DNA of 64,000 nt from Sweltsa coloradensis (GCA_024449915.1 JAMZAV010004541.1:17315-81314); one strand, 5' to 3'; positions 22,957-36,056 are shown, numbered from the stretch's first letter. Made by a program: numbers and translations. Notes: a model not told the origin generated them from the sequence alone.

Positions 22957-24252
22957 CAGTGACCTATGACAATGACATAATGCAAACAAATCAAACCACA
23001 ACAGTGAAGCCAACTCCATCCAAAACTCCAGTACTGAACTACCAACAGACAAAAAAAAGCACTAACAATCTAGTAACAAAAAACACAAAACCAGCTGGGT
23101 AAATAGCAAATTTTCCATCTACTTGATTTATGTAGGGTTTCTTTCAAGCATATCATTGCATAGATTATGTAGAATATAACATTTAATGCTTAATGCCATT
23201 GGATTTTTTTTAGTGCAACACTGTAGAGCTGTTTAGAAATTCAACTCGTAACATTATGATTGGTGGTGGTGGTGGTGGGGGGGGATGCAAAACATAAACA
23301 GGCAGTTCAATTACTTTGAAATAAGTTGTAATCAACACAGCAATAGACATTATAATATTCATAAATTAATTTGGGAAATCACATTTTTGAAGGTACCTAC
23401 TCACAGAATTCCTGAGGAAATAAGACTGGGATGGGATGAGTGAATTTGTTAAAAATTTCAAACTCAAACCAAACTTTTGTGAAGTTGGTTGGGTTCAAGT
23501 TTGAAATTTAAATATAAAATTTGTCCTGTTACAACTGTGATGTCAGTCATCTGAGCAAACACGAATTCTGTCATTTGTACAAGGGAAGCATTTTTAAGCT
23601 CTAAAAATATATTTCATTGCAGAATTTTATTACTATAGCCGCATACCAAAATGCAACGACTGACTTGACTTCTAGTGGACTGTTTCAAAGAAGAAATCAA
23701 TCTACTTTTTGTGCTGGGCCTATGGAATTGCTTGTAATCAAAGTCATTGAAGATGTATACTTTTAATCAAATAAGAAATACTCTTTACCTGCCCGGGTAT
23801 AAAGTTTCAGCAGTTAAATAAGGGGACTTCAAAAATCTCTATCACTCAGCAAGAGTGTAGAATTGAAAAGATTTTCTGGGGGCAAGCTCCGGATATCCAT
23901 TTTGTATGCATTGCATAGCGCACCTGTAAACCTTGCTACCCAGCAATAATAATTAGGATAAAAAAAAACACACACTATTTTGGTGGGAAAAACACTGACA
24001 GTTTAGTTTTGAGATTATTTCTTATGCCTTCCATGGAAATACTTATAGTGCTACATAATGTAACAAAAAACAACCAGTTAGATGAACAGTAAAATTTAAA
24101 GTTTAAACCAGAACATATTAATAGGCCTACTCAATAGTTAATTTAATACCTACATGATTCAAACTTTACAATAAACATTGGCCATAATGCAAAGCCATTT
24201 ATTGTTATTGTGGTGTCCTTGCACACCACTAGTAGTAGTAGTATTATACTAT
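22957..24252. other. No gene recognised
   Basis: AT-rich DNA with a (GGT)n/G run near 23263-23284. No exon or defined element seen. Confidence 0.5.
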
Positions 24253-24338
24253 ACTATAACTGTAATGTATCCAGATAATATAGGTACCGCCTACTCAGAC
24301 CTAGTTCCTACATTATCTGGATACATTACAGTTATAGT
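24253..24338. ncRNA. Near-perfect 32-bp hairpin, miRNA-precursor-like geometry
   Basis: The left arm (24253-24284) and right arm (24307-24338) pair at 31 of 32 positions around a 22-base loop. The size (86 nt) fits a microRNA precursor or a very small MITE. Expression is unknown, and the almost perfect pairing is as easily explained by a young foldback repeat. Confidence 0.3.
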
Positions 24339-24920
24339 GTTTATAAAATTATTTAACATAGTGTTTACAATTTGAGTGGTAAAATAGTGGTGTAGCCATT
24401 ACTAGATGGCAGCCTAATTGAGTCAATACAGTACTACTTTTAGTTAAACCTAAAAATACACAACTATTTCAATACAAATATAATGTTGTACATTACAATA
24501 CAATGCGACGAATGTACAGTATTAGGCAAGATGTAAAGTTACTAGTATTCAATTCAAATCATTTTCATTGGACTACAACCTTTAGAAGTGTGGAATATAC
24601 CGGTAGGCATGAACACTTATGAAATCATTAAAATGAAAACATAAAAATAACTTGTTAGCAAAAAACCAATTAAAACAACATGTGCTACATGTGATTGTAG
24701 CTGAATTTTTGAAGAAAATACCGGTAGGCTACTGATGTAACGAAATACGGATATAGATTAACTGCCATTATAGCAGTACACACAAATATTAAATATATGT
24801 ACTAGTAAGTTACAACTTTACAGTTCACCTATAAATAAACCTAGGTACCGTACCATCTTTTCAATGGTATCACTTGTCCTTGCACCTTATAAGTTATAAG
24901 AGTAAGAGCAAATAATCAAA

Positions 24921-25530
24921 ATCATCATCATCATCATCATTATCTGTTGCCACGTCCAACTCTGCGTTGGGTCGGCATTGAAGACAGGCCTCTTCATCTT
25001 CTTCTGTCCTGCCACCACTCCTCTTCTTCCACCACATTCCACTCTCCTCCCCGCTGTTCTACATCTTTTCTCACACTATTCTGCCATTGTTGTCGTGGTC
25101 TGCCCCTTGGTCTCCTACCTGGAATTTCCAATTCCATCATCCTTCTCGGTAATCTTGATCTTTCCATTCTCTTGAAATGTCCGAACTACTTTAATCTTCT
25201 CTCTCCAATTCGCTCCATTAAATTCCTCACGCCTACTTGATCTCGGATATCCTCATTCCGTATTCGGTCCCATCTAGTCTTACCTACAATGCTTCTCAAA
25301 AACTTCATATCTATAGCCTGCACAAGACTCTCCTCCACTGCTGTCATATTCCAAGTCTCTGCTACATATGTCAGTATTGGAACAAAGTAGGTCTGGTAGA
25401 TGATAACCTTGCACTTCTTTGGTACTTCTCTGTTCCATATGAGATCTCGGATAGATTGGGATAACCCAACAGCTTACTGTGTCCTTCTTCCTATCTCTGG
25501 TTGAATCCTTCCATTGCATGCTACTATACT
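24921..25530 (-). pseudogene. LINE 3' end: C-terminal tail of an endonuclease/reverse transcriptase ORF
   Basis: Read on the minus strand from about 25470, the frame contains YQTYFVPILTY, DRIRNEDIRDQVG and GRRPRGRPRQQW, the C-terminal signature that follows the reverse transcriptase in many non-LTR retrotransposon proteins. Two TGG-to-stop changes interrupt it: TAG after RRLK at about 25190, and TGA after the last DRRR at about 24977. The natural stop at 24940-24942 is followed by a TGATGA microsatellite tail. It is a 5'-truncated, dead copy. Confidence 0.8.
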
Positions 25531-26640
25531 ATATACTATATACTAAAATATAAATGAAGAAATTCATAACTTATATATATGGGATTGGATTATGAATTAT
25601 GATGTATGTAATAATTTCCTGCTTACCTGACAAACAAACTTTAAAGTTCTAGTGGAAACTTTTTCCCCCTAATTTGTTTTGCTACCAAGCAAAACTGGTT
25701 GGTTTTGATTTTTGGGAATTGAAAATAAACTTTGAAATAGCGTACTAAGAAGAATATTTTATACTTGGGTGGCCAAAAGCTAGAAAGTTCTGGACTTAAG
25801 ACAACAAAATAAGGTGATCCAAGTACCAAATTAAAAAAATAAAACCCTGAAGACAACAGTTTTGAGAGAGTTTTTGTTTTAATAAGCATTAAAGCTTTTC
25901 GTCGGACAATACATTATTTCACGTTATCTTAAACATTAATACACATCTGGCAAAAGTTTCAAAGTTGTGCTGTAGCTGCCATCTTGAAAAAATGTGTTTG
26001 CAACATGTTTCACAACGCATGGCTCGTTCACTGGTAGTCGTATATCAACAACGTTACATTACCTAGGTGTTTTGTTTCCCTAGTTTAGACTAGGCTATAG
26101 CTTGCATTAATTTTTTTATTAGCAGAGAAACACATTTGAATGAGAAACAAAACCGTTCTGTTAAGAGTAATTTTTCATAGCGAATACGATCCATATATTA
26201 CAAACTCCAACCCCAAATTGGTCCTGAAACGCTCGTTTGCAGGATGGACTTTATATTTTAAGGCTTACACCAGAACCGGTAAACAGCTTACAGGACCATT
26301 ATTCGAAGGCGACCCAAAATGGTGTAAGCAATATGTACAGGCATTTTTTTTAAATGGAACCGGTTTGGAATCTGTTTCCACTTTTCCAGGTACCCGAAGA
26401 CATCCAGAAGTATAAAGCAGTGCAAGTGGTTCAAGACACTACAAATGGACCATTGCAACACACACAATTATTAATTACTATTTCATCTGTTAAACCAATG
26501 GTAAAACAAATTTTTTTCTGAACAATTAGAAGAATTCTAGGATCGGATTACAACGAATTGACTTTCAACTGGTGCTGTGATGGAAAATTTAAGACCATTC
26601 ATCAACTAGGTAGGGCCTACCCAACTATTGTTAGATATAT
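25531..26640. other. No gene recognised; one unexplained 91-codon frame
   Basis: A plus-strand frame at 26140-26415 looks moderately protein-like (KRSFAGWTLYFKAYTRTGKQ) but has no known motif and no convincing splice sites. Otherwise AT-rich intergenic sequence downstream of the MINPP gene. Confidence 0.35.
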
Positions 26641-26652
26641 GAAAAATACAAT

Positions 26653-26658
26653 TTTATT
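26653..26658 (-). terminator. Candidate polyadenylation signal for the MINPP gene
   Basis: AATAAA on the minus strand, about 195 bases after the TGA at 26853-26855. Confidence 0.45.
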
Positions 26659-26852
26659 TTTATACCCTAGTGCTGTAGAGTAGAGCTAAAGTTAATTTCA
26701 AGTTAAAGTTGAGTTTAAATTGGGAATCGTCAATCAATCGAGTTAATATTAATGTTGTAAATCATCATTTCACAGAAAATTCACAATTTCACAACCTAAT
26801 ACACTGTTCATGATTTTCATTAGTACCTGTAGACACCCTGTTTTATGTTTTA

Positions 26853-27096
26853 TCAACAATCCGAATAACTCCAGAGTGAAAGTATGGCAGCGAGGGAAAC
26901 AAACCAGGCCGTGGCCTTGAGGAATCCACTTGAGCTAGTGTTGTCGCTACACCAGTCCAGGTTGCATTCCTTAGTGAGTTTTGAGAACTTGTCTTTGATG
27001 AACGCCCAGGAACAGAGGCCGACGTTACATCCTTCGTATGGCACCACCGCTTCCTCCAGAAAGAACATCACTCTATGGGGGTCGCCCTTCGAGCAC
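26853..27096 (-). CDS. MINPP1: MINPP last exon with GPI-like hydrophobic tail
   Basis: Acceptor gatcctcttctag. Phase 2 in, stop TGA at 26855-26853. It opens CSKGDPHRVMFFLEEAVVPY, aligning with the 'C....F.V...LNE....' block of the family. It then has a Cys-rich segment and ends in the hydrophobic run ATAWFVSLAAILSLW after a small-residue stretch (SSSG), as in GPI-anchored proteins. Confidence 0.88.
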
Positions 27097-30000
27097 CTAG
27101 AAGAGGATCAAAATCTAGTAAATAACTGTGTAATATTTTGGCCACATCCCAGGACTCCTGATATCAGGTTGATTTGATGTTGAGAGGTTACTTAAACCAT
27201 ATACTAGGAAAACGCTTAAGTCCCGTTGCGTTGTTGAGCGAGCACCGGTACGTGCAACACGACCCGAGTACAACATTCCCATAATGTTACATACCAATAA
27301 GTCTTGAAGGTCTTGACCGATTTAGCTGAAAATTTGTAAAATAGGAGAGAATGTTGTACTTATTGACCTTCCAAAATTTCATAACGATCGGAACATTTTT
27401 ATTTTTTTATTTTTTATTTTTTATAACCAACGATTGGATTTTGTTCAAAAACTATACAGCAACCCGCATAGGTGGTATGTACATGTGTGCTAAATTTCAG
27501 GTCGATCAGAGAAACGGTGCGACCTGTACCGAAGCAGTAACAGAAAGAAAAAAAAACATTCGAGCCATAAGAGTCAAGTGGAGACGCTCGCAACTCTCGC
27601 TCAAATTATTTATTTCATAATTATTTGAACTTTTTAAGCACAATTTCAGGACATAATGTCTACCAATCCAATAGTACCCACAATCAGTGGTTAAAGTGGG
27701 GCGGTATGAGCCGGTGTGCATACCGTTGCAAAAATATCCGACGGTATGGCATACCGGGACTAATTTGTGATAAGATTGTATACACATTGTCTAACTAGGA
27801 AAACGCTAAAGTCCCGTCGCGTTGTTGAGCGAGCACCGGTATGTGCAACACGACCCGAGTACGACATTCCCATAATGTTACATGCCAATAAGTCTTTAAG
27901 GTCTTGACCGATTTAGCTGAAAATTTGTAAAATAGGAGAGAATGTTGTACTTAATGACCCTGCAAAATTTCATAACGATCGGAGCACTTTTTTTTTTTTT
28001 ATATAACCAACGATCCGATTTTGTTCAAAAACTATACAGCAACCTGTATAGGTGGTATGTACATGTGTGCAAAATTTCAAGTTGATCAGAGAAACGGTGC
28101 GACCTGAACCGAAGCAGTAACAGAAAAAGAAAAAAAACAGACATTCGAGCCATAAGAGTCAAGTGGAGACGCTCGCTACGCTCACTCAATTATGTTGAAT
28201 AATATACTAGGAAAATGCTAAAGTCCCGTCGCGTTGTTGAGCGAGCACCGGTACGTGCAACACGACCCGAGTACAACATTCCCATAATGTTACATACCAA
28301 TAAGTCTTTAAGGTCTTAACCAATTTAGCTGAAAATTTGTAAAATAGGAGAGAATGTTGTACTTATTGACCCTGCAAAATTTCATAACGATCGGAACATT
28401 TTTATTTTTATTTTTTATTTTTTATAACCAACGATCGGATTTTGTTCAAAAGCTATACAGCAACCCGTCTAGGTGGTATGTAGGCCTACATGTGTGCAAA
28501 ATTTCAGGTCGATCAGAGAAACGGTGCGACCTGTACCGAAGCAGTAACAGAAAAGAAAAAAAAAAAAAAAAAACATACATTCAAGCCATAAGAGTCAAGT
28601 GGAGACGCTCGCTCAATTATAATTAAGGTCTATGTGGACATGTGTAGTTTATATAGGCCTAATGTGTAAACCATCTATTAACTATTAAAAACATTATATT
28701 TAGAGGCCTCAAGCATACACTGAACTTACTGGAAGAATACAACCGCAAGGTTACTAGCAAACGGCCCAATCTTCGAAACCCTCCACTCCCGCTTCTGCAT
28801 GAGCTCGTAGTTGGAGTGATCTGGTTTGATGTGATCTCGAGCGATTCCAAGAGCGGCCAGTGTAGTCTGGATGGCAACCGAATGGGTGAAGTAGAAGACG
28901 CCATGGGGCTGATCGTTCACGCTATTATCAGCCTCAAGCTTGCTGCAGATAATAAACATATACATATCATAATTCATAATTCAAATTATTAATTTATTTC
29001 TTACTTTTTGAATGAATACCTAGGCTAAGTAATATGAACTTAGTTCCAAGACTGAGTGATTCCAAAAGAAGACCATATAATATAACACACATCATACTAT
29101 AGGCTACAAATAAAAATACCACAGTAAGCCTACAAGAAAGTCTACACTCTACAAGAACCATATCATCAGCAGTTTGAATAGTTTAAAAAATAATTAGGGC
29201 CCCATAAACTACATACATGCCTAGCCTACACATTACGTAGGCCTAGAGATCGTGTTTTCCGTTATCCTACTTCAAATCAAGAAATACCACAATATTTCAA
29301 TAAAATACATACTAATTATGACTAGGGATGCACACGATAATCAATATTATCGATTGATAATCAATAATGGATATAATTTTGATAATCGATAACCAAAATT
29401 CATTATCGATTATCGAAATATCAAATAATTAGACAATAGTGGCACGAACCAAAATCTAAAGACAGAGATTATCTCACGTTGTGCCATGCACTGGCCGAGC
29501 TGATGGTGTCACACTCGAGATTTTATGTTTGGAAATGAGTTATTATCAGTCAAAAACGGATGCCAAACACATCCATCGAAGACAGCGAGGCAGCAAAGGA
29601 ACGCAATTGTTTTGTTTTGACTTTACAATTGCCACACTTGAGGTAACACTTTATAGGTCGGAGTTGGTGATATCGATACGATAATGACATAATCATTTTG
29701 ATAATTAATGAAAAAAGTATTGACGTGCATCCCTTTATGACTATTCTATTAGGTATGGAATTTAATGCTAATTTTTTTTATTTACTACAATTCAGAAATT
29801 AAAAAAGTCCGCCCCAACCGGGAATCGAACCACGGATCTCCCACATTCCAGGTGGACGTCTTAACCACTAGACCATCAGGACGGGTACATTTTAATCTCT
29901 GAATTGTAGTTGCTAATTTTTATAATTGCAATCATAAATTAATATTTGCAAGATCGATTAAAAATCGATTAGGCCTAGGCTTATCAAAATAACTAAATAA

Positions 30001-33000
30001 ATGTAGTTTTCCATTGGCATGCATTCGGCGAGTGCAGAGATGTCATTGTTGTCAACCTCCACTTTAATAACATTACAAAACTGAGCAAATGAAAGGACAA
30101 GTGGCAATCCAGTGCGCACTAGAGTGCACTAGTGCGACCTGAGTGCGGAAAATAGAAAACGACATTACGTAATAATTAAAATTGCTTATCAAAAATCCAC
30201 TCCAATCATTACCTTACACTTACTTAGTTACATTATGCATATCTGGTATGTAATTCAATCAAAACAGGCCTAATTTGATGAGCAAAGCAAAGACTTTAAT
30301 TTCACTGACCCTTCAAAAATATTAGCTCAAGTGTTTTTTTTCTTTAATAGGCCTATATAATAAATAAATAAATTGTATTTAGAGTCTACCCACTCAGTTA
30401 AATAACTGATTTTCAGTGGGGGACAGTAAATCAAAGCGACCAAGCCAACATAGTAGGCCCCGACGCAATCGACGAGTGAACGATAACCAACCTGTCTATT
30501 TGCGCTCTACTGGGCAAACAGCATTATGCGATCTTGATGAAAATTGGAGGGGACCTTGGAAATCTCTGAACTTAGGCCTGCCACGTTTTTGGGTATAATC
30601 GAAGAAATATTTCTCATGAATATCGTACTTTCTCAATTTTCCCCCGATTTTTAATGCGATATTTTCATAATATTTGGGACAATTCTGACCAAACGGATGG
30701 GGCTACAACGTTTATATTTCACTTGCACATTAAGGTAACCTTAATGATGATATTGCCTTTTGAAAGAAAAAGTTAAAGTTAGCCAGAAGCCCAGAATCCA
30801 TAGAAATAAAGGTTTTAATGAGTTTTTTTAGGTAATAATTAACAAGTACAGTCTATCCGCTGGAAGAAACAGCAGCCGGGGTTTTGGAAATAACGGCCGT
30901 GAATAGATCCGAAATTTGTCAGCTATTAGCCACACAATGCCATAAAGGAGCCGAAGCATAGCGAAGGGTTGGACCTGCATGGCACGCGCCACGCTTTTGC
31001 GACTATCGCATACAGGGTTGCCAAGGTTAGTTATTTAAACTCACTCATCAATCACTCATACACTCATCAAGGGCACGATAGATAGCGTGGTCACTGGTCA
31101 GTCATCTAGCAAAAGTGGCAACCGCGCGGGACAAACCGACGATGTCAAGCAAGGATTGCACAAAGGAGGATATAACACTTTACATGATTGCTTGTCAATC
31201 ACTTCCATTGAAACCAAAATCTTTTCAAAAACCTGGCTGCTGCTTCTTCCAGCGAATAGACTATAACTAGTATAGAAAATTGACAACAATCACCTACAAT
31301 GGGTTCTAAAAGTAAATCTTTGGCCCTCCAGATATTTTACATTGTATTAATAGTCCTTTGCATAATGGGAATGTGGGTATAAAAATTTGGGGCAAAAGTT
31401 GACCTATATCACTAGAAAGGTCTTGAAGAGCCGATTTCGAATATCCATGATAGACCAGCGGCAGCGGCAGCTTTCTACCCAAATTAATTAATTAATTAAT
31501 TAAGGGTCAAATTAACACTATTTTGATAAATTAATTTTTCATTGTTGCGATTTTTTTCTTTTTTCTTTTAATAGATTTAAGAATAAGATACATTGTCAAA
31601 AATCATGAAATATAGTAAAATTTAATATTTGACCTTTTATGACCCAAAATTAGGACACAATTGCCAATTTTGTACAATATTGCATTTTCTTCTACATTTT
31701 GGTGACGTTTCATGTTCACATCAATTTTTATCACATGCAATAGTATCACACACATGTATTTGGTGTAATATCTGATTAAAAGCATGGCCAAGGTCATTGG
31801 GTCAGTCGTGGAAAGGTCAAATATGCATGAAAATGTCGAAAATATCGAGTGGGTACTCTAAAGAAAGGAATTTTCAGTTAGATTGCTACGACAAATGTGA
31901 TATTGTTTAAAATAGTAATATATCAACGTTAACCTTCAAACTAGATAGTTTAAAACTTGACATTTGAACTTTTATGACCCAAAATTTGGTAACAAAATTG
32001 TTAATTAAAAAATGTTACATTTTCTCATATGTTTTGCTTGCTATTCATGTTCACATTCATTTTTATGAAATACATTAGTATCGTTTGAGATTGATATCGC
32101 CATGTTCTTAAAGAGAGGGACAAAGAACAGAACACATTATACTGATGTTACCAAAATTGCGAGCTCTCTTGGACGAGATATGTGCAGAGCTCTGCCGGGA
32201 CTCCATGCTTTGACAGGCTGTGACACTGTCAGTTCATTTACTGGTCGTGGAAAAAAGCTGGCTCTTAAAACGCTTCGCAAGAACATTGACTTTAGTGAAC
32301 ATTTAAGTCAACTGGGCCATGATTGGACACTTAGACAAGAACTCCTAAACAAAATCGAAGCATTTGTCTGCAAACTTTAAGCGGTTAAAGACTACATAAC
32401 TAGCGTAAATCAGCTCCGCTACGAACTGTTCAGAAGTTAGTGTGGTGAAGTTGACTCTTGAGCGTTTACCACCTTTGCCATGACTGTTTGTCTGCACACG
32501 TTTCGAGGGCAAATTATCAAGCTGCAGTTTGGTACAGATGTCTCGAACCACGTCCATCCGTTTCCCGATCCAACGTCCCACGGATGGAGGAGGAATGAGG
32601 ATGGTGATCTTACAGTGGAGTGGATGGTAGGACGTCCAGCACCATTGGCAGTGATGGAACTGTTGGCATGCAATTGTCCAAGAGTCTGCGTGCTGCCGAA
32701 CTGTGAGTGTCTCACAAACAAACTTACTTGCACAAACGCTTGTAAATTAAAAGATTGCACAAATTTTCAACCAAATGAGGAGAGCGGTGATGAAAGTTTT
32801 GATGATTCGGATAGTGATGGCTAAATCTCCACGGACTCGGAAAGGAATTCGAATTATTAACTTTACGTCTACATTGCTTCACAACTAAATCCAGTAGACT
32901 GACGAGGACCTCAAGTTGGTAACAAGCAGCAACAATGATCTCGACCAGATCTTTGTTGATACCCCGGACATTGGTGTACGTACAAATATTGATGACGCAT

Positions 33001-36000
33001 CGCATCTTTAATCTAATCAAGCAGCTCTATCGTGACGTGTTTCAATGCCTAGCTGTATTACGCAGGTCAATACGGCAACTATCAGAGTGGTGTCAGTGGG
33101 AACTTGAAAGCTACTATCATGGATGGGTTATTTGGGGTCCTTATGCGTGCGCTCTGGGTCAGCTTCTTAATGCATAAAATATTAGTGAATCATGTGATTT
33201 CTTCTACTCTGTCCGTTGTCATTACAATTAATCTTGGCAATGCTTATGATCGAGCACACACCAAAAGACATGTGTGAGATACTAATGTATTTCATAAAAA
33301 TGAATGTGAACATGAATAGTAAGCAAAACATCTGAGAAATTGTAACATTTTTTAAATAAAAAATTTTGTGACAAAGTTTTGGGTCATAAAAGTTCAAATG
33401 TCAAAATCAAATATCTAGTTTGAAGGTTAACGTTGATATATTACTATTTTAAACAATATCACATTTGTCGTAGCAATCTAACTGAAAATTCCTTTCTTTA
33501 GAGTACCCACTCGATATTTTCGACATTTTCATGCATATTTGACCTTTCCACGACTGACCCAATGACCTTGGCCATGCTTTTAATCAGATCTTACACCCAA
33601 ATACATGTATGTGATACTATTGCATGTGGTAAAAATTGATGTGAACATGAAACGTCACCAAAATGTAGAAGAAAATGCAATATTGTACAAAATTGGCAAT
33701 TGTGTCCTAATTTTGGGTCATAAAAGGTCAAATATTAAATTTTACTATATTTCATGATTTTTGACAATGTATCTGATTCTTAAATCTATTAAAAGAAAAC
33801 TGAAAAAAATTGCAACAATGAAAAATTAATTTATCAAAATAGTGTTAATTTGACCCTTAACCTTGATTTTTGGGTAGAAAGCTGCCGCTGCCCTATCATG
33901 GATATTCGAAATCGGCTCTTCAAGACCATTCTAGTGATATAGGTCAACCTTTGCCCCAAATTTTATACCCACATTCCCATTATGCAAAGGACTATAATTG
34001 GTATTACCATTTAGTCATTTACCATAGCAATTAATACTACTTTATAACAAATATTCTAATTTAACAAAAATGATTTTGCAATGGGACTTGAAAAAGTAAA
34101 GACATCCCACGCATACTAAAAACTTACAAAAAAGCTCATCCATCAATGTAACTAGAAAAAAGCGTTTGCGAAGCGGACTAGTCTGTACTACAGTATTACT
34201 ATTTTGTATTTACTAGTTCCTACATATGAAACTACTAGGGATGTGCGAACGTTCGAAATTCGAACTCGAACTTTTTTTAAGTTCGAGTTCAGTTCGAGTT
34301 CAAAAAAAAAGTTGAGTTCGATTTTTTTTTTTTTTTTTACTAATTTGTGGTGGAGTGCGGTCACATATTATTTGACATGTCAAAAAATGGTTCTCAGTTT
34401 GCAGGTACAAATTTTAAAACAAAAAAAATGGATGGTGGAGGTGCCGGTCCAGAAGTTACATACTTTCTTGGTGGAGGTGCCGGTCCAGACTTATCACTAT
34501 TTTAACTACTAGGAAAACGCTTAAGTCCCGCCGCGTTGTTGGATGAGCGTAATAGGGAACTGTCCTTCATTACCAAATTTGAATATGTCCCTACTAATAA
34601 CCTCAAATACCGACCAGTAAAGTTTTTTATGCGTCCGGCTTTTATAAGCGCTAACTGTGAGCGAGGAAAAATTTGAACCGGGCTTCGCGCCGGAAAACGG
34701 CCATGCGCCATTGCAGGTAGGAGTGACGTGATCGTGAGGTTCGCCGAGGCGGCGAGCTGGCAGTTCTGCCAATCAGCTTCCCCTCCTCACCTCACGATAA
34801 CGTCACAACCAAAAGAGCGCGGACTTAAGTCTTTGCGCGGGAAGTCAAAACCCAGGTACTTTGAACATGCATAGAATTCACAGATTTTATTTTGAATAGT
34901 TTATTTTAATTGCGATGTTTATTAAATTGAATGTTACAAATTACCCAATACGTGTAAGATATATTTGAAACCAAGGCCAGTTCCCTATTGGTGCATTGAG
35001 CTGCCATGTGTTATGCGGATTTTCCATTGTTCTGTGGAAAAATCATTACAAAGTTGAAATTTTTTTTAAATTAAATTAAATTAAATTAAAAATTAACTTG
35101 ATTTTTTTAATTTTTTTTAATTAATCGTAATTGTTAAAATAATCGTCAAATTGCGATTTTTATAAGAAATAATTTCTCGATTGCGCTCAAATTTTACAGT
35201 TGTATATTAATTCATAAAATAAAGGTTCTGCGAAAAAATCATTACAATCGGATAAAGCATGTAGGTGTTATAAGTCAAAGAATTGTTAAAAAAAAAGAAA
35301 AAAACTGTAAAATTTTGATTTTTATGATAAATATTTTTTCAATTGCGCTCAAATTTCACAAAAATATCTTAATTCATAAAATAAAGGTTCTGTGCAAAAA
35401 TCATTAAAATCGAATAAAGCATGTAGGTGTTATAAGTCGAAGAATTTTTTTAAAAATTGAAAAAAATCGTAAAATTGCGATTTTCATGAGAAAAAATTTT
35501 CCGATTGCGCTAAAAAACGTGGCAGTTCTAAGTTCAGAGATTTCGAAGGCCTCCATAAAATTTCATCGCAATCGGAGTATCGGTTTAGCCGGAATCGTGT
35601 GGACAAACAGACAAAAAAAAAAAAAAAAAAAAAAAAACATTCCGGATTTTTTTCTCCAGTGTAGTGAAATGGAATCTTCGCTTCGCTCGCTACGCTCATC
35701 CAATCATGACCGTTTGATATACCTTTAAGTTGGGTTCGAGTTCGATACAGTTTGAAATTTTTGTAAAGTTCGAAGTTCGTTTTTTTTAACTGGAAAAGTT
35801 CGAGTTCGAAGTAAAAATAGTGGGTTCGCACAACCCTAGAAACTACCGGTAACAATCATTAAACATGAAATTCACATTTTTAGATAGATTTTAGATAGAA
35901 ATATAATGAATGAGAGAAGTAGAAAAAACAAATATGATACCTAAATTGATCAATAAAACAACTGAAAATCTAATCATTAATCAAACAATTATCCACTTAT

Positions 36001-36056
36001 CAATTAAAATAAATAAACAAAGAAATAAATAAATGAATAAATAAATAAATAAAAGG

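Larger units (their letters stand above)
30505..34181 (+). mobile_element. Helentron-like element, family C, carrying two nested transposons
   Basis: The left part (30530-30840) matches 12910-13090 and 30-150. The right end, at about 34100-34181, matches the 3' end at 230-319, with a modified hairpin ending in CTAG. The copy at 1-319 shows the uninterrupted arrangement where this copy has a MITE (30850-31262) and a 2.6-kb long-TIR element (31351-33994). The 5' boundary is approximate. Confidence 0.55.

Noticed and set aside
32724..33020. Minus-strand frame opposite the CXC gene
   Set aside because: It is the antisense shadow of the cysteine-array frame and its flank. The plus strand carries the recognisable motifs.
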